A DNA stretch of 64,000 nt. Source: Aselliscus stoliczkanus. Taxonomy: Eukaryota > Chordata > Mammalia > Chiroptera > Hipposideridae. How positions within the stretch are numbered: the first letter of the stretch is position 1; every line of letters begins with the position of its first letter. A program made the position numbers and the translations under genes. This document shows, in pieces, positions 37,801 through 52,800 of this stretch. A model generated the notes under the pieces. The model saw only the letters and a program-made list of their open reading frames with translations, ran no database searches and was not told the origin of the DNA. The stretch spans positions 36,084,352 to 36,148,351 of the forward strand of contig CM066728.1 in NCBI GenBank assembly GCA_033961575.1. Direction: 5' to 3'.

Positions 37801-40800
37801 TAGAAATATATCGGATTTAATCACTGCTGTTTTAAAAACTTTATTCAATGAGGCCTGTACATTATTCATGAGAAGGCACAGCAAAATGAAGTTCAGAATC
37901 TACATTAAATAAAACATTTCAAGAAAAGAAAATAACAGCAGTTATCACTTTTTTTAGTATTCCATGCTAGGAGGTATCTTGGGCATCTGAGTCTACTAAA
38001 TTAATCCTCACAACCCTATGAGGTAGATTTGTCCTTACTATATAGTACAGAAAAATGAGGCCCAGTAAAATTTAAAAACTTGCTCAAGGTAGAAAGTAGC
38101 TGAGCCAGGATTGTCACCTCTTAATCACTATAAACTCAGTAAAACCACTACTGAAACTGAAGACACACAAACAGCTTGTTAGCACATACACACCCCGGGA
38201 ATGCCTGCACTGCTGATTCACGGCCTGAGCAGCTCAAAGGTAAATGAAGACTCCCTAGTGGAGACAAGTGACTTGTCCATGATGAAAGCTTTCTCTCGAT
38301 TTGTTCAGAGAATGATTAACAATGTAAATCTTAAATAATGAATGCAAGATTGGAAGACAAGACTAAAATTAGGAGCACTGGAAACATATACATATCCAAG
38401 TGTGCTCAGGACAATGACCGCTGTTTAATTCTGTTATGGGGGAAAAGGTGAGTAATAACCTGTCAGATTTCTCTTCAGGCCTACTTTGGAAGCTCACAAG
38501 AATGGCTTCACTTGGGGATCAAGAGAACTGGGAAAAGGGATACATTGGTAAACACTTATTATATCTGGAGACTATTTATGTTAATTCATTTAATCCAAAA
38601 AACCTGAGCAGAAAAACCTGAGCAGAAATGTTATCCCAATGTATATAGATGATAATTAAGCCTAAACACAGCAATTTCAGATCTTACCATTTCTTGTCTT
38701 AATATGTTTATTAAAAATGTTAAACATGTGAAGGGTGAAATGTCCTAACATGTTTAGAATCTGTTAAAAATAGAATCTACTGCTTGAGCAAATTTATTTT
38801 ATGTGATACTATAATTATTTTGTCAAATTCATTGTGCAACTTGATTCCACAGCTGTTGGGTGTGTGTGTCGACTGACCTTCCGTTATGTAAAAGCATCAA
38901 ATTGCGGAAGGTGGTTTCCACATACACAGCATATTTTACACAGCCACATTACTTCATAATGCATAAGCGTGCAGGCTTAATTCCAGGCCTAACTACCAGA
39001 TAGTTTCCTGCTAATCCCACAGAATCAGAAGTCCCAAATCAGTTATGTATTGAGAGAACATTAATACAATTCCCATTCTAAGGAATCAGAATCTCAAGCC
39101 CAGAGCCCTGCATATAGCAGTAAACTGATTATAATCTGAACAAATGCACAGTGTCTAGATGTTCAGTCTCCAAAGTGATGGAATCACCTTCCACAGGAAT
39201 CTTTCATGAATAGAACAAAGGGATGGTTTTACCTCAGTGAGAAATGAAAAACTATGTTCTATGCCAATTATTCTCATGTAATGCTCCTCAGAAAGCAATG
39301 GTGAGACAGAACAATGTGCAAAAGCCTATTAAAACTACTTAATTTTATACTTTTCTCAACCCCAAAAGAGTTCAACCTGAACTTTCAATAGGTTGAAAAC
39401 AACCAGAAATATAAAGTGGTAGTGGAAGGGAATGACAGATAATTTCAGAGATAAAAAAGTTCAACTCTGCTTCTCTGAGAATCCTACAAACAAAATTTTC
39501 TGCACTTTAAAACAACTTTATAGGAAAACTTTAGTACCTATGCAATTTGTTTTAGATAGGCACAATTCCAAATGGATACACCTGTATGTTACCACACCCA
39601 AAAGTTTACTCATAAATAGCTTAAATTTTCATGCTATGTAATGAGTATATTCATTCTTTAAATATTTAACATGTTATATAAATGATAAAGCTGCTTACTG
39701 AAGAAGGAGTAGGACTGTCCAACGGTTGTCATACTAATTATGGTTTAAATACAGGGGGAACCCAAAATCCCAAGTTACATATTGTTGTATGATGAAATAC
39801 TGATCCTCACTTCCTTATTATTTATATTAGGAAAATCCATTCACAACTGTTGGGTAATCTGTTTCTTTCTCCTATGCTTATCACAGCAAAATGCCATTTA
39901 CAAACTATGCCACCTTGGGCAAATCACCTAACTTCTCTTTAAGCTTCCATTTTCTCATTTGTAAAATGGGACTAACAGTAATAGTACTCACATCCATTAG
40001 GATACAGGGGAAGATGAAAAATAAAAGCACATAAGGCACCTAGTAGCTCTTGGTAAATGTTAGCTTAGTTGCAATTAGGCAGCAGTAGCTGTGTGATATT
40101 GCTTTTCAAGCTTTCTCATTCACTCCACTTCAAATCTTAACCAAAGTAGTACTTATTTTTGTCTTTATTAAAAATATACTTTGGTTCAATCATTGTAGAC
40201 TATTACATTTTCTTTTAACAGTCCCTGTGTGACTCATTCATTGCTCTTGGGTTTCTTCCAGCTTCATGCCTCTGTAGTCACCTAAAATTACCTCAGTGTT
40301 CACCTAAAAATGAGATATCAGAGTTGAAAACCTGTCAAATTTAAATCTGCTCAACTTTTTACTGAAATGAGAAACTCAGCAAAAAGGCTAATGCTGAGTC
40401 AAATATTAGTTGCTTTCAATGTTTTCGGATCCTAATTTTCCATTCCAAAGATAAACTTACCACTTTTAAGAAATATTTTGCCAGTTTAGTACAGCTGAAC
40501 ATTAACCTACCTCTCCTATCTAATGTGAACTAAAACTACTAAAAAGGAGAACGAAAAGGGTATAATTGTGCAACTTTCCTACTGAATTAAAGAAATTCAA
40601 ATTATAATGTTCATTTTTAGAAAACAGCTAAAGTCCAAGAAGCAACAGACCACCAAATATTCTGTCAATATTTCTAATGGTGCCTTTAAAAAAAGTTTTT
40701 TAAAAATTAAGGAAGTACCAACTTTAGGTTAAGTTTTTGAAGTTGGAGGACATAGCTAACTAATGAGATTTTGCTTCCTTTATTTTAAGTGAAAAAGTGA

Positions 40801-43800
40801 CACACCTGTGGACAAAAGTCCCTAGTTATTAGAACTGAACTCATTAGCAACACTCTGTTGTGCATATTCCAAATCTGGTATGTATGTTAGATGAATAGCT
40901 ATGCCCCACTGCTCTATCAGACTTGAAGGGAAATGAGTAAGTACATCAGGGTTTTCCTTTCTAAAGGTCAAACTGCTTTCAGGTATGAGCTTATCCAATT
41001 CCCAAGAAAGAAGAGGATGTAGAATTGGACACAGATTAATTTAGAAACATTTCAGATTAAAAAGTACCATCTTCCTTCTCACTTTTCTCACCAATGTCTT
41101 ATGGCACATTCCTGTTAAATTAGATATTTGGCTACTCCAATCACTCCTTTTATACTTAATCAAGCAATTCTATGTTAGGTGATATCATTTTAAATTGTAG
41201 CTATTCCTGTGTAATTTTTAACAACAACGAAGTTCTCTGTCTCTCTCTCTCTAGGTCTCCACTGTTCAAATTATTTAACAGAATTAGATAATGTTTTCTC
41301 TTAAAGTGCTGTTTTAGTAGCCAAGTTTCAGGCTATAAAACAGATTTCTGAACACTGCTGGGTTGTACCCAAATCTTAAGTAACACATTTTCATTACTTG
41401 AAGGTATCTAAAATGTCTTCTTTCAATAATTATGTTAGATAGAAAATATATAATATACATAAAGAAAAGTTAAGGTTTTTGACCTTTTAAACTAAATTCA
41501 GTATGAACAAAACAAACAAACAAAAAACATTCAAAATAAAAGTTTGCAGGGTGGGCCAAGTGGCGCAGTGGTTAAGCGCTGGCTTGGGAAGCCAGCGGCC
41601 CCGGTTCGGTCCCACGTATGAGGGCCAGTGACACTGCCCTCAAAAAACAAAACCCAAAATAAAAGTTTGCAGTCCTAAAGTCTGAGCTGTATTTTAAATT
41701 ATCAAAAAGGCCAAATGACCTTTTTTATGCAACTCACTTCTATATCTCAATTTTGGAGGAATGGAAAACCTAAAGAGATTGCATTTTCTTCACAATTATT
41801 TTTTTATGGCACTATTCCCTTCTGTAATAAGAGATCAAAAACACTCCCAGGATAAAATACCATCAAGTTAGAAAAAAAACCCAAAAATATCCCTATTCAA
41901 AGAAGCATATAATCCATTAACTACAGGTAAAAGACAATGACTGGGAAATCTGATAGAGGTTGGGGATTTAGAAATAAACTCACCACCCAGTAGGAAGGTC
42001 CCAAGTTCGAATGGAGCAATCCATTGAAGCACTTATTAACCAACGCCCATCAGGACTGAAAGCCTTTAAATTTAAAAAAAAAGAATACATATATAATTTG
42101 TGTGTGTGCATTTATATGTGTATTTTTGTGTCTGTATTTTTAGCAGTTCAAAGAATGCAAGAAATGAAAAGGTGCAGGCTTCATTAAAAATTAAGCTTGA
42201 GTAACATTTAGACCACCTTCTTTTACATAAAACACCATTTCTTATATACCAGTAGTTTAGATATAGACAAGGATTAGGCTTATACATGAATTATAAAGGT
42301 TCTAAAACTTAACAGTATCACCCAATTTTAAATTTTTACTCCAGACTTTCCTAAAATTAGACAATAAACTGTGTTTGACTATAAATTACTCTTAACATAA
42401 AACAGATATCCTGAGAACATTCAATTAGAAATATTCTGTTAGCCTAATTTTAATTATAAAGTATCTGTGAAAGCAACAAAACCCACAAATTTCTTGAAGA
42501 GAAATATATTCAACTAGCTTTCTCAGAATTAATCCAAAATGATTTTGAAGACAAGAATGAAAATTCTCTGAAAATATTAAAGTTACTAAAGAAGTCCTTC
42601 TACTTTTACTTGTAGCTTCAATTAAAAATTCTCCTTTTCTTCCTTAATCATGTTTTATTTCCAAAATATAATTTAAAGCCACAATCATCAGATTTTCAAA
42701 ATAAATTTAAACAATAAACTACGTATGCTACCTTAAAGAAGTTATCGCTCTTCTATCAATAAAAATGGATAAATAAAATTCTCCTTGTCTAAAGCAAGTT
42801 AAGTGTTGTAAGGCTTAAATCAGGTCAGATGTGTAAGAAGACCCAAAATGACAAACTTTAAGGTTTATAACAGCAGCATGATAGTTCACCTAGGAGTCTT
42901 AAGCGCACCACAGGTGTCCCGACTATCCATAGTGGCAAATGATACTGGGAACCGTGAACACTAATTTCTTCATTGGGCTGCAGTGATACTGTGGAAACTC
43001 AAAACCTAAGGTTAGAGAGCTCAATTTACAGGACAGTACAGATACTAAAGGATGGGAAAAATGACTCTGTTAGGTAAAGCCATGTTATAAATAAATATGC
43101 ACAGATGTAATTAAACAGAAGTAATTTATTACTGAACAGGGGAAACACTAGACATTCAAGTTGAAAGTAAAGTTTGAAAAGGAAAGAAATAAGAAGAGCA
43201 AGTTGGCACTGACAGATGTTTTAAAAATGCCATTTTACCAAAATTACCCTACTCCCACCCTCATTTCTATAAAACTATTGCAAATAAATTCTGTTGATGG
43301 GTAGTTCTGACAATTTCCTATCTGCAGCACAGCACTATTTCTTGACCGTTTTTTTCCCCTATTTTTAAGGAAATGGGTAAACAATGCAAACTCCAACTTC
43401 TAATGTGAGAACTAATAAGTAAAAGTAGCTGTGGGATTGCTGCTCAGCAGATAGGATTTTATTTTTATTTTTTTCTGTTTTCAAGTAAATCAAACTATCT
43501 GCAATTGATGCAAAATAACAATATGTACTTAAAATATTCCTCCACATGCACTTTTTAAACTAGAGTACTTCTTACCATATCATACATCCCACTATAAGAA
43601 CATAATAGTAAACTAAAACACATTATTAATTAAACTCTTTGGGAGTTAAGATATATAAACTCTAGAAACAATGCAAAACTAAATAAACCAGGTACCAGAT
43701 GGTCCAGGTGTACTAGTATTAATGTGTCATGTAGAAAAACAAATGAGTTCTCTCCACTTAGTTTAAGTCAGAAATGATATACTTATGTTTCAATGCATCA

Positions 43801-46800
43801 TTCACTCTCCAAAGGATATGCTGGCCTTATTTAGAGTTTAAGAGAAGAAGAGAAACTCTGAGATTCATATTTTAATCTGATGTCATTAACTCCCTGAGAA
43901 ATATTAACATTCTTTTAATTCTACATTTTCCTTAAAAAAAAATCTCTTCGAAAATTAGCCTCAAAATTATTTATTTTGAACATTTCCTCGTATGATGAGT
44001 AGTTTAATACTATTAAAGAATAATAGTTTCAATTATTTGAACATTTTTAACCTAAACAGAAGTAGAAATGAGTCAAGTTTTGTTTAAACATCTAAAGTTT
44101 GTTTTACCATGTCATTTATTTGGCCTTGGTGTCCAGAAAACTCTCTGACAACCTTCTTAGTTTCTATGTCCATGACACGAATGGAGAAGTCATCCAAGGC
44201 GAGTCCCAGAATGCCACTAGCAAGATAAGTGAACTGGTTTTAACAAACAAGCAAGCAAAAAAACCCCAAAACCTTCAACTAACATCTCACAGTCACTTTA
44301 ATTTTTGTAATCAAGTATACTTAGGGAAATAAAGCAAAATGCTGTTCTTTCATATTAAAAGTCTGAGTTTTCCCACTTGGTAAATTATATACTTTACTTA
44401 TATTAAGAACTTTTATCAGGCCGGCCGAGTGGCGTGGTGGTTAAGCGTTGGCTTGGGAAGCCAGTGGCCCTGGTTTGGATCCCACATATGAGGGCCAGTG
44501 ACACCGCTCTCAAAAAAAAAAGAACTTTTATCAAAAGCATCAAGAAGAAAATCCATTATTGTTAAAAGAAAAACTTTACCTGTCTCTGTGCAGCAGCATC
44601 ATATTTGGAGATGAATCAAGGCTCATGGAATGGATTAAAGTTTTGTTTTTAAAGTTCCAGAACTTGAGTAATCCTTCACTACCAGTTGTAATTGTCAACT
44701 GGTTCAATCCATCCACTGCAACGCCTCTAACAGACCCTTTATGAGCTTCAAAGTATATGTTGAAAGAAAAAAAGAAAGACTTGGCATAGCCCCTCTGAAT
44801 ACTATACAAAGAGGATTCCTTCATTTAAATATCTAAGTTCCCACTGTTTACCCTCCCTAAAATCTTGAAATTTATCTGGGTTTTAGGGAGCAAGGAGAAA
44901 CTTATTATATTGCTTGAATAAACACAAGGTCCATCAGGTTAATGCCACAAAAGTTTCAAAATGAAGATTTTCTGCTTAAAGCAAGGAGAAGAAAACAAAA
45001 ATTTTAGTTTGTACAATATCCACTTTCCTCTAATATATCCATGACTTCATTCTGAGTATTTCAGCACGGTGTTTATAATAATTAGGGTAGTATCTGTCAT
45101 ATAGTGTTGATGATAACCCATCTACTTTAGCAAAATGGCCAGCACTGACGAATCTAATAAATTCCAGTGGCAGTTATTAGCTAGTATCTATATTAGTTTT
45201 TTAAAAATAAGAAAAAGAAAAAACATTCAATACCTTGATCCTTGCCAAAACTTCCTCGATGCATACCAGACTGCATGTTATATACATCAACAGTTCCCGA
45301 TGAGAGACCAATTACAGCAAAGTTTCCACAAGAAGTTATATCCACTGCCTTAGGAAAAAAAATTTAAAGACAAATGACATCAGAAAATAACTAACATTTT
45401 AATTGTACTTTATAGTTTCCAAAGTATTTTTTAATCTATTAATTATGTTCTTAAAAGCATGATAAATGAATTGCTTCAATTTTCTTAAATATAATAAAAT
45501 TATATTTGAGTATATAAGAAATATCTGCTTGATTTCCATCCCCATTCTCTAAGAAGTATGAAGAAATTATTATCCAAGACAATATACATAAGCAATGTTA
45601 ATTAAAATTTACAAAGTCAGGAGAATTGTGTATCAGCTGGCCTTCAATTTTTAATTTATTCACAACAGTGCTAAAGTCAAAGCATTCCATTGCCTAATTT
45701 CTCTTTACCTTATTTTTGTAATTGCTTCTATAGCTGATATAGAATTGAAAACATATCATTAGAAAAAATGTCCAGTGAAAATTTGGACTGTCCAAAGTTG
45801 ATACACCAGCATCTGAGACATATTTACATAACATTCACATAAGTATGTTCCACTTACATATATTGGATTGTCGGAAAAATCATGACGTATTTTTGCAACA
45901 AAAAACAGAAAATATACGTCATGACTTTTCCAACGACCCAATACTTTTCCAGACAATTATAGCTTATTCCTTAATAAAATATTTTAGATAGGCAATTATG
46001 GACTAACCTTAAAAAGTATTCTATCCTCTTAAATAGAACACAAACATAATCTTATCTATTTTGAATAACTCATAAATGTTTATGCTATGTTGTATTGTTA
46101 TGCTATCAGGAACTAATGGAGATACTAGGCTATAACCTATAAATAATAAAGGCTTCTGATGGCCTTGCTGTACGTTTTATAACTTGCATTTATTTTAATA
46201 GGATTTCTTGTTGTTAGGAGGCCTGCTTCTGGTAATCTTTTCTAATTTATTCACTCTAATCTCTTATCAAAGCAAAAATGAATAAACTGAGGGGGTTACC
46301 TATGAGTAACAAATTGTACTTTACTGCATGGGCTCTCTGATAAATACTTTTGTTTATTACTTACTGGCTACTGCTTTTGTTACAAGTAGTTGAGTTTGCC
46401 AGACAAATGACTCATCACCAGTTAAGTATCACTGTATATACATACACTAAACGATCTATGAGTGGTCATAGCAGGCTGTGAGTTAAGAATTGAATGGTCT
46501 TAGGTTCAAATCCCAGCTCTTCTACTTCTTAGTTTTATTGACCTGAGGCATGTTACTCATTAGATTAAGCCTCAGTTTTACTGTTTATAAAACAAGGCTA
46601 ACAATAGACCACATCATAGGACTGTTGCGAGGATAACATAAAATAATATATTCTAGGCCGAGAGCTACTCAAAACTGTGCAGGTAATCTTAAGGTGCTTC
46701 AGATAGAATTTCTATAGTGTAAAAAACAGTATAAAAGTTCAAGACTGGATTTTGTACTATGGAGAATAGAGCATACATACTTACAAAGAAACCTGTACAA

Positions 46801-49800
46801 AAAATCAGATCAAATGTGGAGTTATACTTTTAATAAGCATTTTCAAAATCCTGTTGCCACCTTTGCAGAAATTGATAAACTGATCCTAAAATTCATATGG
46901 AAATGCAAGGGACCAGAATAGCCAAAACAATATCGAAAAAAAAAAAAAAAAAAGAAAAGTTTGGGAGAATTCAATCTTCCTGAATTGAAAACTTACTACA
47001 AAGGTAAAAGATACAATAATGAAGACGTGGTACTGGCATAAAGACAGATATAGAACAATAAAAGAGAACCAAAGGTCCAGAAATAAACACTCACATTTAT
47101 GTCAAATGATTTTTGGCAAGGGCGCCACAACCATTCAATGGGGGGGGGGGGGGCGGAAGAAATCTTTTGGATAAATGATGCTATACAACTCGATATCAAT
47201 ATGCAAGAGAATAAACTCTGACTCCTACATCACACCATACACAAAAATTAGCTTAGAAAGGATTATAGACCTAAATGCAGAAGGTAAAACTGCAAAACTC
47301 TTCGAAGAAATCACAGGAGGAAATCTTCATGGCTTTGGGTTAGGCAGTGATTTTTCAAAAACCACAAGCAATAATAATAATAAAAAGATAGGCTGGACTT
47401 CATCAAAATTAAAAACTCTTAGGCAGAAAATGATACCAACAAAAAAACAAAATGACGGTCCATAGGTTGGGGAAAAATAATTGCAAATCACATATCTGAT
47501 AAGAAACTTGTATCCAGACTACATAAAGAGCTATTACAACTCAATAAAAAGAAATAACCCCATTAAACAAGGGGCAAGTGATTTAAATAAACATTTCTTC
47601 AAAGAGAATATACAAACAGACAATAAGCACTGAAAAAGACACTTATCATCATTAAGTGATTGAAGAAGTGCAAATCAAAACCACAATGAGATACAGCTTC
47701 ATACCCACCAGGATGGCAAAAATCAAAAGACAATCACAAACGCTGGTTAGGATGCATAGAAATTAGAACCCTTATACACTGATGATGGGAATGTTAAATT
47801 GGTGCAGTCACTTTGGAATAGGTTGGCAGTTCCTCAAAAATGCTAAACACAGTTACGTTATGACCTAACAATTCCACTCCTAGGTATAAATGCAGAGAAA
47901 CAAAAACATCTGTCCATAATAAAATCTGTGCAGCATTAATAATAGCCAAAAAGGGGTTGGTCGAGTGGCGCGTTGGTTAGGAGCTGGCTTGGGATGCCAG
48001 CTCTGAGCAGTGGGGCCCCAGTTCGGATCCCACATATGAGGGCCAGTGACACTGCCTCTAGAGCTGGAGCTGGGCTGCTCTGAGTCCCTAGGACAGCATA
48101 GCTGCAGCCCCTGCTACAGTGGGTTGCTATAGGCTACAGTGAGTGGCCGGCAGCCAGCGTGAGCGGCTGGCAGCTGACGTGAGCTGCCAAGAGCCGCTGT
48201 GACCAGCTGTCCAGAGGCCAGCGACCGATCTGTCTCACACAGGAAGAGCCCAATGGTAATACCAACATGGGCCAGTGAAGCAACGTCCTCCACAACTAGA
48301 ATGAAGAAAAGGACAGCAACTTGTCTGTTCCCCTCTCCCAATTCCCCAATAAAATCTTAAAAAAAAAAAAAAAAAAGCCAAAAAGTAGAAACAACACAAA
48401 TGTCCATCAACTGATCAATGGCTAATCAAATTGTGGTTTATACACAAAGTGGAATATTATTCAGCACTAAAAGGTATGAAGTATTGATACATGCTACAAC
48501 ATGAATGAACCTTGAAAATATTACGCTAAGTGAAAGAAGCCAGTTACAAAGATCATATATTGTATGATTCCATTTACATGAAATGCCAAGAAGAAGCAAA
48601 TCTACAGAGATAAAAAGGAAATTGTGGTTGCCCAGGTTAGGGAAATGGGAGAGGGGGAAGTGAGATGAGGATGGCTGCTAATAGGTACAGGGTTTCTTTC
48701 TGAGGTGAAGGGAAGTTTCTAAAATTAGATTGGTATGATTTTGGTGATGACTGCATAATTCTATGAATATACTAAAAGTCACTGAATTATACACTTTAAA
48801 TGAGTGAATTATATCTCAAAAAACTTTAAGAAAAGGCAGAGGCAACACTTCTGCAAACAAATTTGAAATCTTTCTTTGTATCTTAAAATCTGAACCTAAT
48901 ACAAGAAGACTTACATGTTAACAAAAAAAAACAAACAAAAATAAAATTTCAAAGATGAGTAAGAACTTATAAATAAATGCTGGTATTTAAAAGCTATATT
49001 TTAAAAAGGCTTAGACAGAATTCAATCAGAATTTCTCTAAAAGGTTCTTCTCACAAGAGACAAATATAAGGAAACAAGAAATGAAGAACTTCACTTCTAC
49101 ATCTATAATTCATTAAAAATTTACCTAAACCTTACTCTTATAGTAAAAAAAATGGAATAAAGGAAAGAAGGGAGGAAGGAAATAAAGAATCCTTTAGGTT
49201 CACACTTGTTCAATATAGTACTGTATACTCAACATAATTCAGGTGAGAAAGTATATTGATAAATGCTGAAATCATCTTCAAAGGGTATTCTGCGTAAACC
49301 TACATTAATTAGCAAATTTAGATAACCAATATACTACATCTGGTTAAGCAAAGCTTAACTTAAACCTAAAATAATTCTCTGCAAGTAGAGAAACTTAACA
49401 CTATTTCCTAATGTTAAATTATGTTCTTTCAACCAATGCCATCGTTAATAAACTTGAATATAACAAGATTACCACAGGACAGTTTTATGGGGGAAAATGC
49501 CCTTACAAACAAGGTCACTTACTGTTGCAGTTATGTCATCTTTCTTCAGGTCTTTTGGCTTGAGAAAGTAAGAGCCAATTGTAGATCTTTGATAGTTCCA
49601 AGTTGAGCAAGATAGTTTACCTTGATGGCAAGCAATGATACCATCCCAGTCACTTTCACGAGCTTCCTCTAAAATATAATTAAAATCATAAATCAAATTG
49701 CTTTTCATTCCCTCACTCATTCATTCGCCTATTATTTATTAATTCCATGATATCCTTAGACACTAGGAACACAAGTATAAATAGGTATTTCCTGATAGCA

Positions 49801-52800
49801 ATGAGTTTCAAATCTAACAAGATATTCTGATTAGAAGAAGTTACAATAAAGTATAACAGTGTGTTATAAGAGCACTCAGGAAGAGTGTATTAAAAAATTT
49901 GGGGAGAGTAATAAATGGCTCCCTGAAAGAAGCAGTAAAACAAGTAGTAATTAACTGGGAGGAGGGGCACACATAAGCCCAAGAGTACCTTGAACAAAAT
50001 TCTAAAATTAAGCACAGCAAGTAAGGGAAACATTTTCTCAAAAGGGTTGAGAAGGGAACAGGGCATCTGGTACATTACAAAGTGTCTTGAAAGCCATGTG
50101 AATGAGGGGACTACCCTAAAGGTAATAAGGAGCCATGGAAAGATTTTTAAGAGAATGAGTGACATGTTTCAGATATTTTAGAGAGACCACTCAGATTCTA
50201 AGATAAAAAATAGAGAGGAGAGTGGTCAAAATTAAAGTTCAAAAAAAAGGTCACCCGGCTGTTATAATAACCTTGAAGTAAAAATGGTGCCTGCAGTGAT
50301 TTCTGTGACACTTTTCATGCAGCAACCCTATCGCCTACACATTTTCCTTAAAATAACTTGTTTGACTAGAGTATTGCTCAAGTGACAGTCTATAGGAAGA
50401 CCTCAGTGTATTTAGGTATTTATTAGTCAGAACTCTACATTCTCAATTCTTGCCTTTTTATTAACACATTAGTGACTTTCATTATCCACATAAAATAAAA
50501 AGCAGGGCCACAAAATGAAATATCAAGTATTGTTTATTAGTAGCTCTTATAGAGACGAGCAAAGCCAAAAATTAATAGATAACAAGTTCAAATTATAAAT
50601 ACCTCACTCTTACTCTTCACAAAAGGTTGGCATGTACTTGGGGTTACCTTCTAGATGCTTATTAGTATTTGCATAACATTTATTGACATGGAAGAAACAA
50701 AACAGATGTTTAGTAACATTTGCAAAACCATTTATTAAAATGGAGAAAATAAAGAAATATATAGTAGGAAATAAATGACAAAGCAGAACTTCTCAAAACA
50801 CAGTATGAAGTTACTTACCAGCTGCAAACTTTGTGATGGGTGGAAGTCTCACTGACATGGCATTCTGAAGTCCTTTGCGTTTGACTCTCTTTTTATTTAT
50901 TAGTCCTGAGGTTGGCGGAGAGGGGAACATAGCTATGAATCCTTCGTAATGAATACGTACATATAAGTTATTCATTGTCACATAACTATAAAGTTCAAGA
51001 TATTCCCATATAAGTCAGGAGCAAAATGAAGATGATATTCTTACCACTATTATTTAATCATTTGTGAAGTTTAGCCTACGTAAATACACCACAAGTAAAC
51101 AAACTACATGACATGAATAACTGAAAAAAGAAGGTAAAAATATCTTTTTTTTGCAGGTATGATATGATGGTCATACAGTCATGTCAATCAAGACAAACAG
51201 CCAAATAACTATTAAAATAACAATTTCATTGGACCAGCTACAGAACCAATACAAAAAAATCAGCTAGTTCCCTACATGCAGCAATATTTAGTATCACTAT
51301 AATATATAATACAATGAACAAAGATCACATTCATCTTAGCAAAAAAAATTTAGGAAACTACATTAAAATATGAAAATATCACTGAATAATCTTAAATATG
51401 TAAGACCAACAGGAGGAAAGCTAAAAAAAAAAACTTCACTTCTTCACTGAGGAAATTAAAAGGCAACTTGAATATATTCCTAAATCTGAAGATTCTTAAA
51501 GATATCAAACTTCTCCCAGTTTAATTCCAAAAGGAATTACTTTGAATATTGATTTAAAAATGATCCTGAAATTCATCTGAAAGTATATATACGCATGAAT
51601 CACCAGGATTATTAGCTTTAAAAGAGTAATTATGAGTAAAATTGAAAAAATTTTTGTTTAGTAAACAAAATATTTCAAATACTGGAAACCATGGAATGGG
51701 AAAGAGAAAAAAAATGCCCTTTTTATAAAAAAAAGGGATACTGCTTACTTTGATGCTTTCTCTAAGCTCCCTTCCATCTTTAATATTCTGCACTCAACAG
51801 ACGGCTCAAGTTAGACCATCAATGCCTTCTGGGTGGCAGCAGTATGGTGTTACCACCCAAGGTGTCTAACTCTTTTCAATAATCATATAGCAGCACCTCA
51901 ACCACTTCTACACCAACACTGATCTTAGTACTCTTACTGCTACCCTTCCGTACAAGAGTTCTATATTTCATCCAAGAAAATAGGAAATTTATCAAAGAAA
52001 CCTCCGCTGCTATCTCACAGAATCTTGAAATGTTTTTGTGACCAGAAATTTTTCCCATCTTGCAAATGACCTACCGTGTCCTAAGCTCTTGTTAAATTTT
52101 TCATGTATCGTGGAAAAGGACTGAAGAGTTCCATCTTGACCTGTTAATATATATTGAAAATGCCTAATCAAGCTTCATCAAAACAATGGACCATCTGAAT
52201 CACAGATCTTTAAATCAGATTCTACAAAAAGGTTAATGTTATAGTTTGGGACACTTTCAAAGGAGAGTCATATTGCAACTACATTCTTCATTACAGTATT
52301 CAACTGTGCATGGAATTCTATTTATAAAGAATAAAGAAAACAAAGTACTATTAATTCTCAGCATATTATTACAATAGGCAAGGGCTACATTTTCAGAATC
52401 TGACCACTCTGTCTCTTAGGGTTAGTAAACAGAATGACACTCCAAATGAAGATATTATCTACAGTATTTCCTGAAGTATTCAAAAAGAACTGCCTCATTT
52501 TTCTTCACCTCATTTTACCCACATTTCCAAGTTACTCAAAGGGGCATTTGAATTTAAAAATAGGTAAATGCAAAAACTTATTAAGCATAAAGCACCCCTG
52601 CTCTCAATAATTGCTGGAATAAACTAATAGCATGAAGCAGAAACTCACTTGCGCTAAGAATTTGTTGTCCGTTTTGCCCATAATACCTAATTTTGGTAAG
52701 AGGAGCACTATGTCCCATTCTGAATCTCAAAAGCCGGCCTTCACCTGTGGGACCATCAAATATCCATATCTGCCAAGAAATAAAAAGGTAAGGTTCTTCC

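Larger units (their letters stand above)
46835..48835 (+). mobile_element. L1 (ORF2 3' part and tail) in intron 12, split by a SINE
   Basis: Begins in ORF2 sequence (AAATTCATATGGAAATGCAA), continues through TTCTTCAAAGAGAATATAC and ACCACAATGAGATACAGCTT, and ends near 48835 (ATTATATCTCAAAAAACTTT). Plus sense, so antisense to WDR36. Coding frame broken. Confidence 0.85.

Noticed and set aside
41550..41655. A tRNA gene, because A and B boxes are visible
   Set aside because: Target duplications, poly(A) tail and multiple copies show it is a SINE; the tRNA cloverleaf is not complete.
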